Positions 7,739-14,886 of a stretch of DNA of 44,556 nt are shown in pieces. The notes under the pieces were generated by a model. The model ran no database searches and was not told the DNA's origin. It saw only the letters and a program-made list of their open reading frames with translations. The position numbers and the translations under genes are program-made. Source of the DNA: Flavobacteriales bacterium (lineage in GTDB: Bacteria; Bacteroidota; Bacteroidia; Flavobacteriales; Weeksellaceae); NCBI GenBank assembly GCA_900770875.1, contig CAAGLV010000243.1:1-44556 (forward strand), read 5' to 3'. Every line of letters begins with the position of its first letter. The first letter of the stretch is position 1.

Positions 7739-8281
7739 ATGAAAAATACCTCAAATCAATTTAAAGAAATCATTGCTCAATGTAGAGATTTATATACAAA
7801 AAAGTTAGTAGATTATGGTGCGGCTTGGCGTGTATTGCGATTACCTTCGTTAACCGATCAAATTTTTATAAAAGTTAACCGAATTCGTACACTACAAGAA
7901 GCAACCGAACGTTTAGTTGATGAAGGTGAAGAAAGCGAATTTATCGGAATTATTAATTATTCGATTATGGCTTTAGTTCAGTTAGAATTAGGTTTTGCAA
8001 ATCAGCCCGATTTAACAACAGAACAAGCAACCGATTTTTACGATAAATACGCCACAATTGCGCACGATTTAATGATGAAAAAAAATCATGATTACGGCGA
8101 AGCTTGGCGAGATATGCGTGTAAGTTCGATTACCGATTTAATTTATCAAAAAGTTTTACGCACAAAAAGTATCGAAGATAACAAAGGACAAACAATTGTT
8201 TCTGAAGGTTTGGACGCAAATTATTTAGATATGATTAATTATTCTATTTTCGCACTAATATTACTAAACGAACAAAAATAA
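7739..8281 (+). CDS. DUF1599 protein with two tandem domain copies
   Basis: A 180-residue soluble protein of unknown function. It contains an obvious internal duplication. Copy 1 (about 17-82) has LYTKKLVDYGAAWRVLR, SLTDQIFIKVNRIRTLQE and IINYSIMALVQLEL. Copy 2 (about 110-178) has LMMKKNHDYGEAWRDMR, SITDLIYQKVLRTKSIED and MINYSIFALILLNE. The shared DYGxAWR and INYSI(M/F)AL motifs are all-helical and reminiscent of MazG-type nucleotide hydrolases, but that link is not tested. It leads an apparent operon: a 3-base gap to the BT_3928-type gene, a 4-base gap to the permease, then tpiA. Confidence 0.9.
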   Translation: MKNTSNQFKEIIAQCRDLYTKKLVDYGAAWRVLRLPSLTDQIFIKVNRIRTLQEATERLVDEGEESEFIGIINYSIMALVQLELGFANQPDLTTEQATDFYDKYATIAHDLMMKKNHDYGEAWRDMRVSSITDLIYQKVLRTKSIEDNKGQTIVSEGLDANYLDMINYSIFALILLNEQK

Positions 8282-8284
8282 CTT

Positions 8285-9403
8285 ATGAGGTTTATTGTAC
8301 TTTTTTCTAGAATTATCGTTGGAATTTTATTTATCATTTCTGGATTTGTTAAAGTTGTCGATCCAATTGGATTGGCTTTTAAGTTAGAAGAATATTTTTC
8401 TCCAAACGTTTTAAATCTTCCTTCTTTAATGGATTTAAGTTTACCATTAGCCACATTTTTCTCGATTTTCGAAATCTTATTAGGATTTATGTTATTACTT
8501 GGTATTTGGCGAAAATTTACAGTTTACGCGCTATTTTTAACCATCGTATTTTTTACATTCCTAACATTTTATTCGGCTTATTTTAACAAAGTTACCGATT
8601 GTGGCTGTTTTGGCGATGCTTTAAAATTAGAACCTTGGACGTCCTTTTACAAAGATGTTGTACTTTTAGTTTTAATCATCATCTTAATTATCGGACAAAA
8701 ATACATTAAACCAATTTTTATTAATGCTCTTAACGCAAGTGTAATTTCGGTTACAACTATTGCATCAATCGTTATTGCGTATTTAGGAATTAATCATTTA
8801 CCAATTATCGATTTTAGAGCTTATGCCATCGGTAAAGATTTAGTACACGGAAGTAAATCGGCCGAAGAACTAGGTTTGCAACCAACAACGTATAAAACAC
8901 TTTTTACGTTAAAAAATAAATTAGATGGTTCTACCATTGTTGTAGATGATAAAAAATATATCAGTCAAAAATTATATCAAGATACATCGATTTGGGAAAT
9001 TGATGCCGATAAAACACAAAATGTTATTGATAAAAAAGGATACGAAGCACCTATCCACGATTTTTATTTTGATTGTAATGGCGAAGATAAAACAGCATAT
9101 TATTTACAACATCCAAAATTAATTTTATTTGTAATTCCTTTTGCTGATAAAGTAAATACCGAACAAATTAATAAACTAAATCAGTTAGCTGCACAAGCTA
9201 AAACAGAAGGATACGAAGTAGTTGGCGTTGCCAATAATCCAATAGAAAATATTGCATTTAATTTATGCTTTATGGATCAAACAACAATGAAAACCATGAT
9301 TCGTTCAAATCCTGGAATTTTTCTTATTTCAAATGGAGTTGTAAAAGCAAAATACCATTACAACGATTTACCTTCTGTAAAACAATTAAACACAAAAATT
9401 TAA
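8285..9403 (+). CDS. BT_3928-type protein: DoxX/MauE-like membrane domain plus thioredoxin-like domain
   Basis: A 372-residue membrane protein. The N-terminal part (about 1-130) is a four-helix DoxX/MauE-like domain with FIISGFVKVVDPIGLAFKLEEYF and the cysteine motif TDCGCFGD. A further hydrophobic segment lies at about 148-167. The C-terminal soluble part (about 180-370) looks like a divergent thioredoxin fold: PKLILFVIPFADKVN, a long helix, then NPGIFLISNGVVKAKYHYND with the cis-proline position, but no CxxC. It matches the Bacteroidota BT_3928 family in architecture. It lies 3 bases after the DUF1599 gene. A redox or quinone-linked envelope role is an inference from DoxX/MauE relatives. 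Confidence 0.88.
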   Translation: MRFIVLFSRIIVGILFIISGFVKVVDPIGLAFKLEEYFSPNVLNLPSLMDLSLPLATFFSIFEILLGFMLLLGIWRKFTVYALFLTIVFFTFLTFYSAYFNKVTDCGCFGDALKLEPWTSFYKDVVLLVLIIILIIGQKYIKPIFINALNASVISVTTIASIVIAYLGINHLPIIDFRAYAIGKDLVHGSKSAEELGLQPTTYKTLFTLKNKLDGSTIVVDDKKYISQKLYQDTSIWEIDADKTQNVIDKKGYEAPIHDFYFDCNGEDKTAYYLQHPKLILFVIPFADKVNTEQINKLNQLAAQAKTEGYEVVGVANNPIENIAFNLCFMDQTTMKTMIRSNPGIFLISNGVVKAKYHYNDLPSVKQLNTKI

Positions 9404-9407
9404 TCCG

Positions 9408-10490
9408 TTGATTAATTACATCATCAATAAATTATTTTATGGCTTTTTAACGCTATTTGGCGTTATAACCATTGTATTTTTATTATTTACGGTTCTTCCT
9501 GGCGATCCGGCTCGTATGATGCTCGATCAGAAAGAAGATCCTGAACAATTAGCTCAAATTCGAAAAAATTTAGGCCTAGATCAGCCCGTTTGGAAACAAT
9601 ATGCATATTATTTAAACGACTTATCGCCTATTTCGTTTCACGATATCAATCCAAACGAAACAACATATACTTCGTTAAACTCGGATAAATACGAGTATAA
9701 AACCATTGCCACTTTTGGTGATGAAGCTATCGTCATCAAAAAACCTTTTTTACGAAATTCGTTTCAAAAACAAGGAAAATCGGTTGCTACAATTATTGCC
9801 GAAACTTTACCAAATACCATTATCTTAGCATTAGCAGCCATTACAATTGCTACTTTTTTAGGCGTATTTTTAGGAATAATTTCGGCTTTAGTAAAAGACA
9901 GTTGGATAGATCGTGCATTACTTGTAATTACAAGTTTTGGAATGAGTATTCCATCATTCTTTTCGGCAATTATCGTGGCTTATATATTTGCTTTTCTTTT
10001 ACACGAATTTACACAACTTAACATGAGCGGAAGTTTATTTGAAGTTGATGATTTAGGTGAAGAGAAACATTTAGCCATTAAAAATTTAATCTTACCTGCT
10101 ATTACTTTAGGCATGCGTCCGTTAGCTGTATTTACACAATTAACACGAAATTCTTTACTCGAAGTATTAAACCAAGATTATATTCGTACCGCTTATGCAA
10201 AAGGATTAGCTCAAAAAACCGTAATTTTAAAGCACGCTTTACGCAATGCATTAAATCCGGTAATTACAGCAATTTCGGGTTGGTTTGCATCCATGTTAGC
10301 CGGAGCCGTTTTTGTAGAATTTATTTTTGGATGGAATGGCCTTGGGAAAGAAATCGTAAATGCATTAAACACATTAGATTTACCTATCGTAATGGGAGCT
10401 GTTTTAGTTATCGCCGTAATGTTTATCCTAATTAACATTATTATCGATATACTATACGGCATCTTAGATCCACGTGTACGTATCAAATAA
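9408..10490 (+). CDS. DppB/OppB-like ABC transporter permease (orphan)
   Basis: An inner-membrane permease of 360 residues related to peptide/nickel ABC transporters. It has the family N-terminus (TLFGVITIVFLLFTVLPGDPARMM), QIRKNLGLDQPVWKQYAYYL, and a late EAA-type loop (RTAYAKGLAQKTVILKHALRNALNP) that contacts the ATPase. Six TM segments are visible. The region between the LGLDQP motif and TM2 carries an extra roughly 40-residue segment in place of the short GDLG stretch of proteobacterial DppB. No DppC, ATPase or binding protein is nearby. The start is TTG, 4 bases after the previous stop; no in-frame ATG gives a complete TM1. Confidence 0.93.
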   Translation: MINYIINKLFYGFLTLFGVITIVFLLFTVLPGDPARMMLDQKEDPEQLAQIRKNLGLDQPVWKQYAYYLNDLSPISFHDINPNETTYTSLNSDKYEYKTIATFGDEAIVIKKPFLRNSFQKQGKSVATIIAETLPNTIILALAAITIATFLGVFLGIISALVKDSWIDRALLVITSFGMSIPSFFSAIIVAYIFAFLLHEFTQLNMSGSLFEVDDLGEEKHLAIKNLILPAITLGMRPLAVFTQLTRNSLLEVLNQDYIRTAYAKGLAQKTVILKHALRNALNPVITAISGWFASMLAGAVFVEFIFGWNGLGKEIVNALNTLDLPIVMGAVLVIAVMFILINIIIDILYGILDPRVRIK

Positions 10491-10520
10491 AATATAAAAC
10501 AATTTAAAAACAAGGGAAAA

Positions 10521-11276
10521 ATGAGAGATAAAATTGTAGCAGGAAACTGGAAAATGAATTTATCATTCGAACAAGCTTTACAATTAGCTAACGATATCAA
10601 CGAATGGGCAACAACAAATAAACCTACAGCAAAAGTAATTATTGCTCCTTCGGCAATTTATTTACAAGCAATTCAAGAAACGGTAGATAACGAATTTGTA
10701 CAAGTAGCTTCGCAAGATGTTTCGGCTGCCGAAAAAGGTGCATTTACAGGTGATATTTCTGCTGAACAATTAGACAGCATCGGAATTAACACAGCTATCG
10801 TTGGACACTCGGAAAGAAGAGAATACCAATTAGAATCGGACGTAACAATTGCAAAAAAATTACAACAATTATTCGCTAAAAACATCACACCAATTTTATG
10901 TGTTGGCGAAAAATTAGAAGAACGCGAAGCAGATAAACACTTCGAAGTGGTTAAATCTCAAATCTTAAATGCTTTACAACCACAAGATGCTGCAAATTTA
11001 GCTAACGTTGTAATCGCTTACGAACCAGTTTGGGCAATTGGTACAGGAAAAACAGCTTCTCCTGCTCAAGCACAAGAAATCCACGCTTACATTCGTCAAG
11101 TTTTAAAAGAAGCATTTGGTGAAGAAATCGCAAACCAAACAAGCATTTTATACGGAGGAAGTGTAAACGCTGCTAACGCCGAAGAATTATTCGCTCAACC
11201 AGACATCGACGGAGGTTTAGTTGGCGGTGCATCATTAAAAGTAGAAGATTTTTCTAAGATTATTTCTGCTTTTTAA
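10521..11276 (+). CDS. tpiA: Triosephosphate isomerase
   Basis: The glycolytic enzyme interconverting glyceraldehyde 3-phosphate and dihydroxyacetone phosphate, 251 residues. It starts with MRDKIVAGNWKMN and carries the Lys of NWKMN, GHSERR with the electrophilic His, AYEPVWAIGTGKTA with the catalytic Glu, and YGGSVNAANA with the phosphate loop. It lies 30 bases after the permease gene, probably in the same transcript, and ends before a long hairpin. The linkage with DUF1599 and BT_3928-type genes appears to be characteristic of the phylum. Confidence 0.98.
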   Translation: MRDKIVAGNWKMNLSFEQALQLANDINEWATTNKPTAKVIIAPSAIYLQAIQETVDNEFVQVASQDVSAAEKGAFTGDISAEQLDSIGINTAIVGHSERREYQLESDVTIAKKLQQLFAKNITPILCVGEKLEEREADKHFEVVKSQILNALQPQDAANLANVVIAYEPVWAIGTGKTASPAQAQEIHAYIRQVLKEAFGEEIANQTSILYGGSVNAANAEELFAQPDIDGGLVGGASLKVEDFSKIISAF

Positions 11277-11306
11277 GTTGTAAAATCTAATTTTTACAAA
11301 TAATTT

Positions 11307-11367
11307 AAGCTTGTTTTAAAATTCCAAGTCGTAACTTTGCACTTGGCTTTTAAAACAAGCTTTTTTT
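11307..11367 (+). terminator. Long terminator hairpin of tpiA with an embedded promoter
   Basis: The arm 11307-11329 pairs with 11341-11362 (one bulge), followed by a T run. The 11-base loop (11330-11340) contains TAACTTTG. Confidence 0.85.
11311..11339 (+). promoter_or_regulatory. Probable prmA promoter inside the tpiA terminator
   Basis: TTG at 11311-11313 lies in the left arm of the hairpin. An 18-base spacer leads to TAACTTTG at 11332-11339 in the loop, matching TTG-N17-23-TAnnTTTG. The predicted start of transcription falls near 11346, inside the right arm, about 35 bases before the prmA ATG. Confidence 0.6.
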
Positions 11368-11380
11368 ATAATTAATTTGT

Positions 11381-12208
11381 ATGACAAACTATATCGAATA
11401 TAAATTTAAGGTGACAGAAACTGAACCTTGGAACGAAATCATCATTGCTACAATCTCTGAATTACCTTTTGAAAGTTTTGTAGAAAACGTAGATGGTTTT
11501 GATGCTTATATTCCATCAAACCAAGAAAATGAAGCAGAAATTAAAGAAGTTTTATTTTCTTTAGAGAATGTTGATTTTACTTACACTCGTAAAGAAATCG
11601 AACAAGAAAATTGGAATGCGACTTGGGAAGAAAACTTTACGCCTATTTTAGTTAACGACCAATGTTTAATTCGTGCCGAATTTCACGAAACAATCGAAAA
11701 TATTCCTTACGAAATCATCATTCAACCAAAAATGTCGTTTGGTACAGGACACCATTCTACAACACATTTAATGGTAGAATATATCTTAGAAACCGAATTT
11801 AAAGGAAAAGATATTTTAGATATGGGATGTGGAACTTCGATCTTAGCTATTTTAGCAATGAAGAAAGAAGCAAACTATGCCGAATGTATCGATATCGACG
11901 AATGGGCTGTAGAAAACTCGATTGAGAACGGTAAACGTAATGGCGTTAGTTTAGATGCTAAAATGGGCGATAACTCGTTATTAGGAACTAAACATTTCGA
12001 TGTAATTTTAGCCAATATCAATAAAAACATTTTACTTGCTCAAATCCCTTCTTACATTAATGTTTTAAACGAAGGTGGCGATTTATTTTTAAGTGGATTA
12101 ATGGAGCAAGATTTTGATGATATCCTTGCTTTTTGTACAGAGCATAACCTAACATTTGTTTCGAAAAAACAACGTAACGAATGGATTGCTTTACATTTTA
12201 AAAAATAA
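11381..12208 (+). CDS. prmA: Ribosomal protein L11 methyltransferase
   Basis: A SAM-dependent methyltransferase that trimethylates ribosomal protein L11. It has 275 residues, with an N-terminal substrate-recognition domain (about 1-100) and a C-terminal Rossmann domain. Motifs include QPKMSFGTGHHSTTHLM just before the SAM site, DILDMGCGTSILAILAMK (motif I), ECIDIDEWAVENS, and DVILANINKNIL (the N-I-N-K form of motif IV). It lies 4 bases before clpS and is probably co-transcribed with it from the hairpin-embedded promoter. Confidence 0.95.
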   Translation: MTNYIEYKFKVTETEPWNEIIIATISELPFESFVENVDGFDAYIPSNQENEAEIKEVLFSLENVDFTYTRKEIEQENWNATWEENFTPILVNDQCLIRAEFHETIENIPYEIIIQPKMSFGTGHHSTTHLMVEYILETEFKGKDILDMGCGTSILAILAMKKEANYAECIDIDEWAVENSIENGKRNGVSLDAKMGDNSLLGTKHFDVILANINKNILLAQIPSYINVLNEGGDLFLSGLMEQDFDDILAFCTEHNLTFVSKKQRNEWIALHFKK

Positions 12209-12212
12209 GATT

Positions 12213-12509
12213 ATGATAAAATTTTCAACAAAACCTCAATGGGAAACTGAACATGATTCGGATGTTGAAGTTTTAGAACAAGAATCTCGTAAATATCAGA
12301 TTATTGTTTACAACGACGACATTAATACCTTTGATTGGGTGATTGAATCGTTAATGGATGTTTGCGATCATACGCCCGAACAGGCCGAACAATGCACTAT
12401 TTTAATTCATTACAAAGGTAAATGTGATGTTTTAACAGGATCTTACGAAGATCTTAAACCACGTTGCAGCGAATTATTACACCGTAATATTAGCGCAGAA
12501 ATTGTTTAG
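12213..12509 (+). CDS. clpS: ATP-dependent Clp protease adaptor ClpS
   Basis: The adaptor that delivers N-degron substrates to ClpAP/ClpCP. It has 98 residues from the ATG at 12213; a longer frame from 12156 would overlap prmA and was rejected. Family features are the flexible N-terminus followed by YQIIVYNDDINTFDWVIESLMDVC (the N-D-D and T-x-x-W/Y V region lining the N-degron pocket), HTPEQAEQCTILIHYKGKC, and the C-terminal helix. It follows prmA by 4 bases. Its stop codon overlaps that of the convergent anti-sigma gene, and the likely terminator sits inside that opposing gene. Confidence 0.95.
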   Translation: MIKFSTKPQWETEHDSDVEVLEQESRKYQIIVYNDDINTFDWVIESLMDVCDHTPEQAEQCTILIHYKGKCDVLTGSYEDLKPRCSELLHRNISAEIV

Positions 12510-12949
12510 TTATTACTTGATAATTGTTGATCCGAATAATATTCATCTAAATCGTCTAATGAAATATCGTTAGACGATTTTTTATGTTCGTCCTCTAAAT
12601 AATCATCATACAACGATTCGTAAACATCTTCTTCTACTTGCTTATCTACTTTTGCCGTTTCTACCGAGTTTACAGAATTAATTAAAGGATATAAAAATGT
12701 TGTAGCCACAATTAAACATGCAGCAACAGAAGAAATAGCAAGCCATAAATTTCTTCTTTTCCCTTTTTTATCCTCTTTTATCGCAGTAACAATCAATTTT
12801 TCTTCTAATTGATTAAAATAATTTTCTGGCACAACAAAACCATCTCTATCCGAAAAGCGTTTAGCTTCAGTTAAAAGTTGATCTTCTAATTGAGAAAAAT
12901 AATTTTCGGGAATTTGAAATGATTTCTTATTTGTTTCGAAGCGTTTCAT
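12506..12949 (-). CDS. Probable anti-sigma factor, single-pass membrane protein
   Basis: A 147-residue protein directly downstream of an ECF sigma gene (30-base gap, same strand), the usual position for an anti-sigma factor. The cytoplasmic N-terminus (1-66) contains a duplicated motif, IPENYFSQLEDQLLTEA and VPENYFNQLEEKLIVTA. One membrane segment (about 67-90) follows a basic KGKRRN stop-transfer patch. The remaining 55 residues are acidic and presumably periplasmic. There is no recognisable zinc-binding HxxxCxxC motif. The role as anti-sigma is inferred from position and topology. The stop codon overlaps the clpS stop. Confidence 0.8.
   Translation of the reverse strand: MKRFETNKKSFQIPENYFSQLEDQLLTEAKRFSDRDGFVVPENYFNQLEEKLIVTAIKEDKKGKRRNLWLAISSVAACLIVATTFLYPLINSVNSVETAKVDKQVEEDVYESLYDDYLEDEHKKSSNDISLDDLDEYYSDQQLSSNN
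12549..12583 (+). terminator. Probable clpS terminator inside the opposing coding region
   Basis: An 11-base-pair perfect stem (12549-12559 with 12570-12580), a 10-base loop and a six-T tract on the plus strand, 40 bases beyond the clpS stop. The sequence is also codons of the minus-strand anti-sigma gene. Confidence 0.7.
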
Positions 12950-12979
12950 ATTTATTTGACAATTAAAGTTTAAAAAGGT

Positions 12980-13522
12980 TTAATGATTATCTGCTATAAA
13001 TTGTTCGATTTTTTTTACAGCATGATGATAACTCGCTTTTAAAGCGCCAACAGATGTATCTAAGATCGACGAAATTTCTTCGTATTTTAATTCATCATAA
13101 TATTTCATCATAAAAATAATCCGCTGCTTTTCGGGTAAATTGGCAATTGCTTTTTGTAAAATAATTTCGGCTTCGTCGCCATCAAAATAATCATCTTCTT
13201 GTAAATGATCGGTTATAGCAAGTGTATAATCTTCTACCGATTGATGAATTTCTTTGGCTCGTTTCTGCATAAAATTTATCGATTCGTTGTACGCAATTCG
13301 ATAAATCCACGACGATAATTTCGCTTCGTTTCTAAAATCTCCTAAATATTGATAAATTTTAATAAAGATATTTTGCGTTACATCATCAGCGTCCTCGTGT
13401 ATTAAAACCATACGACGAACCTGCCAATATATCTTTTGATGATAATGGTTAACAAGTAATTTAAAACCTTTTTCTAGCTGAGCTTCTTTTATTAAATCAA
13501 TAATTTGTTGATCTTTATCCAA
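12980..13522 (-). CDS. ECF-type RNA polymerase sigma factor
   Basis: A group IV sigma factor of 180 residues. Region 2 includes YWQVRRMVLIHEDADDVTQNIFIKIYQYLGDF and LSSWIYRIAYNESINFMQKR (core binding and -10 recognition). Region 4 includes LPEKQRIIFMMKYYDELKYEEISSILDTSVGALKASYHHAVKKIEQF (helix-turn-helix for -35 recognition). The start is set at the TTG at 13520-13522 (LDKDQQIIDLI). A TTG at 13541-13543 coincides with a TAAGTTTG -7 element (13541-13548, minus strand) and would lie upstream of the transcript. It is followed by a probable membrane anti-sigma gene. The regulon is unknown. Confidence 0.92.
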   Translation of the reverse strand: MDKDQQIIDLIKEAQLEKGFKLLVNHYHQKIYWQVRRMVLIHEDADDVTQNIFIKIYQYLGDFRNEAKLSSWIYRIAYNESINFMQKRAKEIHQSVEDYTLAITDHLQEDDYFDGDEAEIILQKAIANLPEKQRIIFMMKYYDELKYEEISSILDTSVGALKASYHHAVKKIEQFIADNH

Positions 13523-13540
13523 GCAAAATAATTTAAGCCT

Positions 13541-13548
13541 CAAACTTA
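13541..13548 (-). promoter_or_regulatory. Probable -7 box of the sigma gene
   Basis: On the minus strand the sequence reads TAAGTTTG, an exact match to TAnnTTTG, placing transcription start near 13534 and the TTG start codon about 12 bases later. No -33 TTG at standard spacing. Confidence 0.45.
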
Positions 13549-13578
13549 ATTAAAGTTGAGCAGTAATTTAAAATTTTA

Positions 13579-14826
13579 TCAAATAAATTTTAAAGCTAAT
13601 CCTAACGCGTTATTCGAGATTACTTTTATAAAATCTTCGCGATCTAAGTACGGATAAAAATATTTTTTCGTAATTGTTTGTTCACCATCGGTTACCGAAA
13701 CCCAAGCTGTGCCAACATCTTTACCATCTTCGCCTAAATTTGGACCAGCAACACCTGTTGTGGCAATCGCTAAATTGGTATTTAAAACTTTACACGCTCC
13801 TTTTGCCATTTGTTCGGCTACCTGCGCCGAAACCACTGTAAATTCGTCCACCATTTGTTGAGAAACACCTAAAACCGATGTTTTAACCGACGTTGCATAC
13901 GAAACTACCGAACCCGAAAAATATGCCGAACTACCCGAAACCGATGTAATTAACGATGCAATATTTCCGCCTGTACAACTTTCGGCTGTAGCAATTGTTA
14001 AACCTTTTTGCTTTAAAAGTTCGCCTAAAATTTGTTGCGCTTTCCCCGAATATTCTGAAACTAAATATTGACCAGCAATTTGTTTAAACAATTCTATTTG
14101 ATGCTGAATTTCGTTTTGTAAAACAACCTCATCTTTGCCTGTTGCTGTAAAACGTAAATCAATCGAAGTTCGGTTTGGTAAATAAGCCAAACTGATAAAA
14201 TCAGGAATTTGATTTTCCCATTCTTCAACCAAAATCGCCAAATCACTTTCGGGAATATCGCTTACCAAAATATCACGATGTACAATTACTTCTTGATTAA
14301 ATTTTTCTTTTAATCGTGGTATAATTTCATCGCGCATTAATCCTTTCATTTCAAACGGAACGCCAGGCAAATTAATTATAATTTTATCTTCTACTTCGGT
14401 CCATAAACAAGGCGCTGTTCCGTATCGGTTCTGAATAAATGTAGACTTCTCTGGAATTAAGGCTTGGTCTTGATTTAGATTATTTAATTCTTTTTGGTAA
14501 CCTCTTGAGGCAAAAAGCTGAACTATATTTTCTAATACCTTCTCTTCTCTTACTAAACCACAATCTAAAAACTGACACAAGGCCGTTTTTGTTTTATCGT
14601 CTTTTGTTGGTCCTAAACCACCTGTAACAATTACAATTTCTGATTTATCAATTCCGCGTTGAAAAGCTTCGATAATGTGATATAATTCGTCTTTTACCGA
14701 AATAATTTCTTCTACTTCTACTCCGATTTGATTTAATTGTTGTGCGATAAATGCCGAATTGGTATCGACGATTTGACCGATTAGGATTTCGTCTCCAATC
14801 GTTAATAAAGTTGCTCTGGTTTTCAT
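13579..14826 (-). CDS. cinA: CinA family protein (competence/damage-inducible protein A)
   Basis: A 415-residue two-domain protein. The N-terminal MoCF-like domain (about 1-170) begins MKTRATLLTIGDEILIGQIVD and contains IVTGGLGPTKDDKTK; in characterised members it is associated with ADP-ribose pyrophosphatase activity. The C-terminal domain (about 255-415) is PncC-like, with TIATAESCTGGNIASLITSVSGSSAYF and VGTAWVSV; PncC hydrolyses nicotinamide mononucleotide. Both domains look intact, pointing to pyridine nucleotide salvage. The ATG at 14826 is preferred over a start 11 codons upstream that lies in the terminator hairpin of the GLPGLI-like gene. Gene order lipA, GLPGLI-like, cinA is all on the minus strand. 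Confidence 0.95.
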   Translation of the reverse strand: MKTRATLLTIGDEILIGQIVDTNSAFIAQQLNQIGVEVEEIISVKDELYHIIEAFQRGIDKSEIVIVTGGLGPTKDDKTKTALCQFLDCGLVREEKVLENIVQLFASRGYQKELNNLNQDQALIPEKSTFIQNRYGTAPCLWTEVEDKIIINLPGVPFEMKGLMRDEIIPRLKEKFNQEVIVHRDILVSDIPESDLAILVEEWENQIPDFISLAYLPNRTSIDLRFTATGKDEVVLQNEIQHQIELFKQIAGQYLVSEYSGKAQQILGELLKQKGLTIATAESCTGGNIASLITSVSGSSAYFSGSVVSYATSVKTSVLGVSQQMVDEFTVVSAQVAEQMAKGACKVLNTNLAIATTGVAGPNLGEDGKDVGTAWVSVTDGEQTITKKYFYPYLDREDFIKVISNNALGLALKFI

Positions 14827-14830
14827 AACT

Positions 14831-14863
14831 AAAAAAACTTGCTCCTTTAAAGGTAACAAGTTT
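14831..14863 (-). terminator. Terminator of the GLPGLI-like gene
   Basis: The stem 14835-14841 pairs with 14857-14863, with an inner CCTTT/AAAGG pairing. The seven A on the plus strand become a T run for minus-strand transcripts, just before the cinA start. Confidence 0.7.
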
Positions 14864-14886
14864 GTAATTTATTTTGGTAATGATTT

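Noticed and set aside
10211..10600. 129-codon antisense frame across the permease/tpiA junction
   Set aside because: Shadow of two confident genes, with no start context or domain.
12156..12212. Longer ClpS starting inside prmA
   Set aside because: The extension reads prmA sequence in another frame and has no family similarity; ATG 12213 fits ClpS length.
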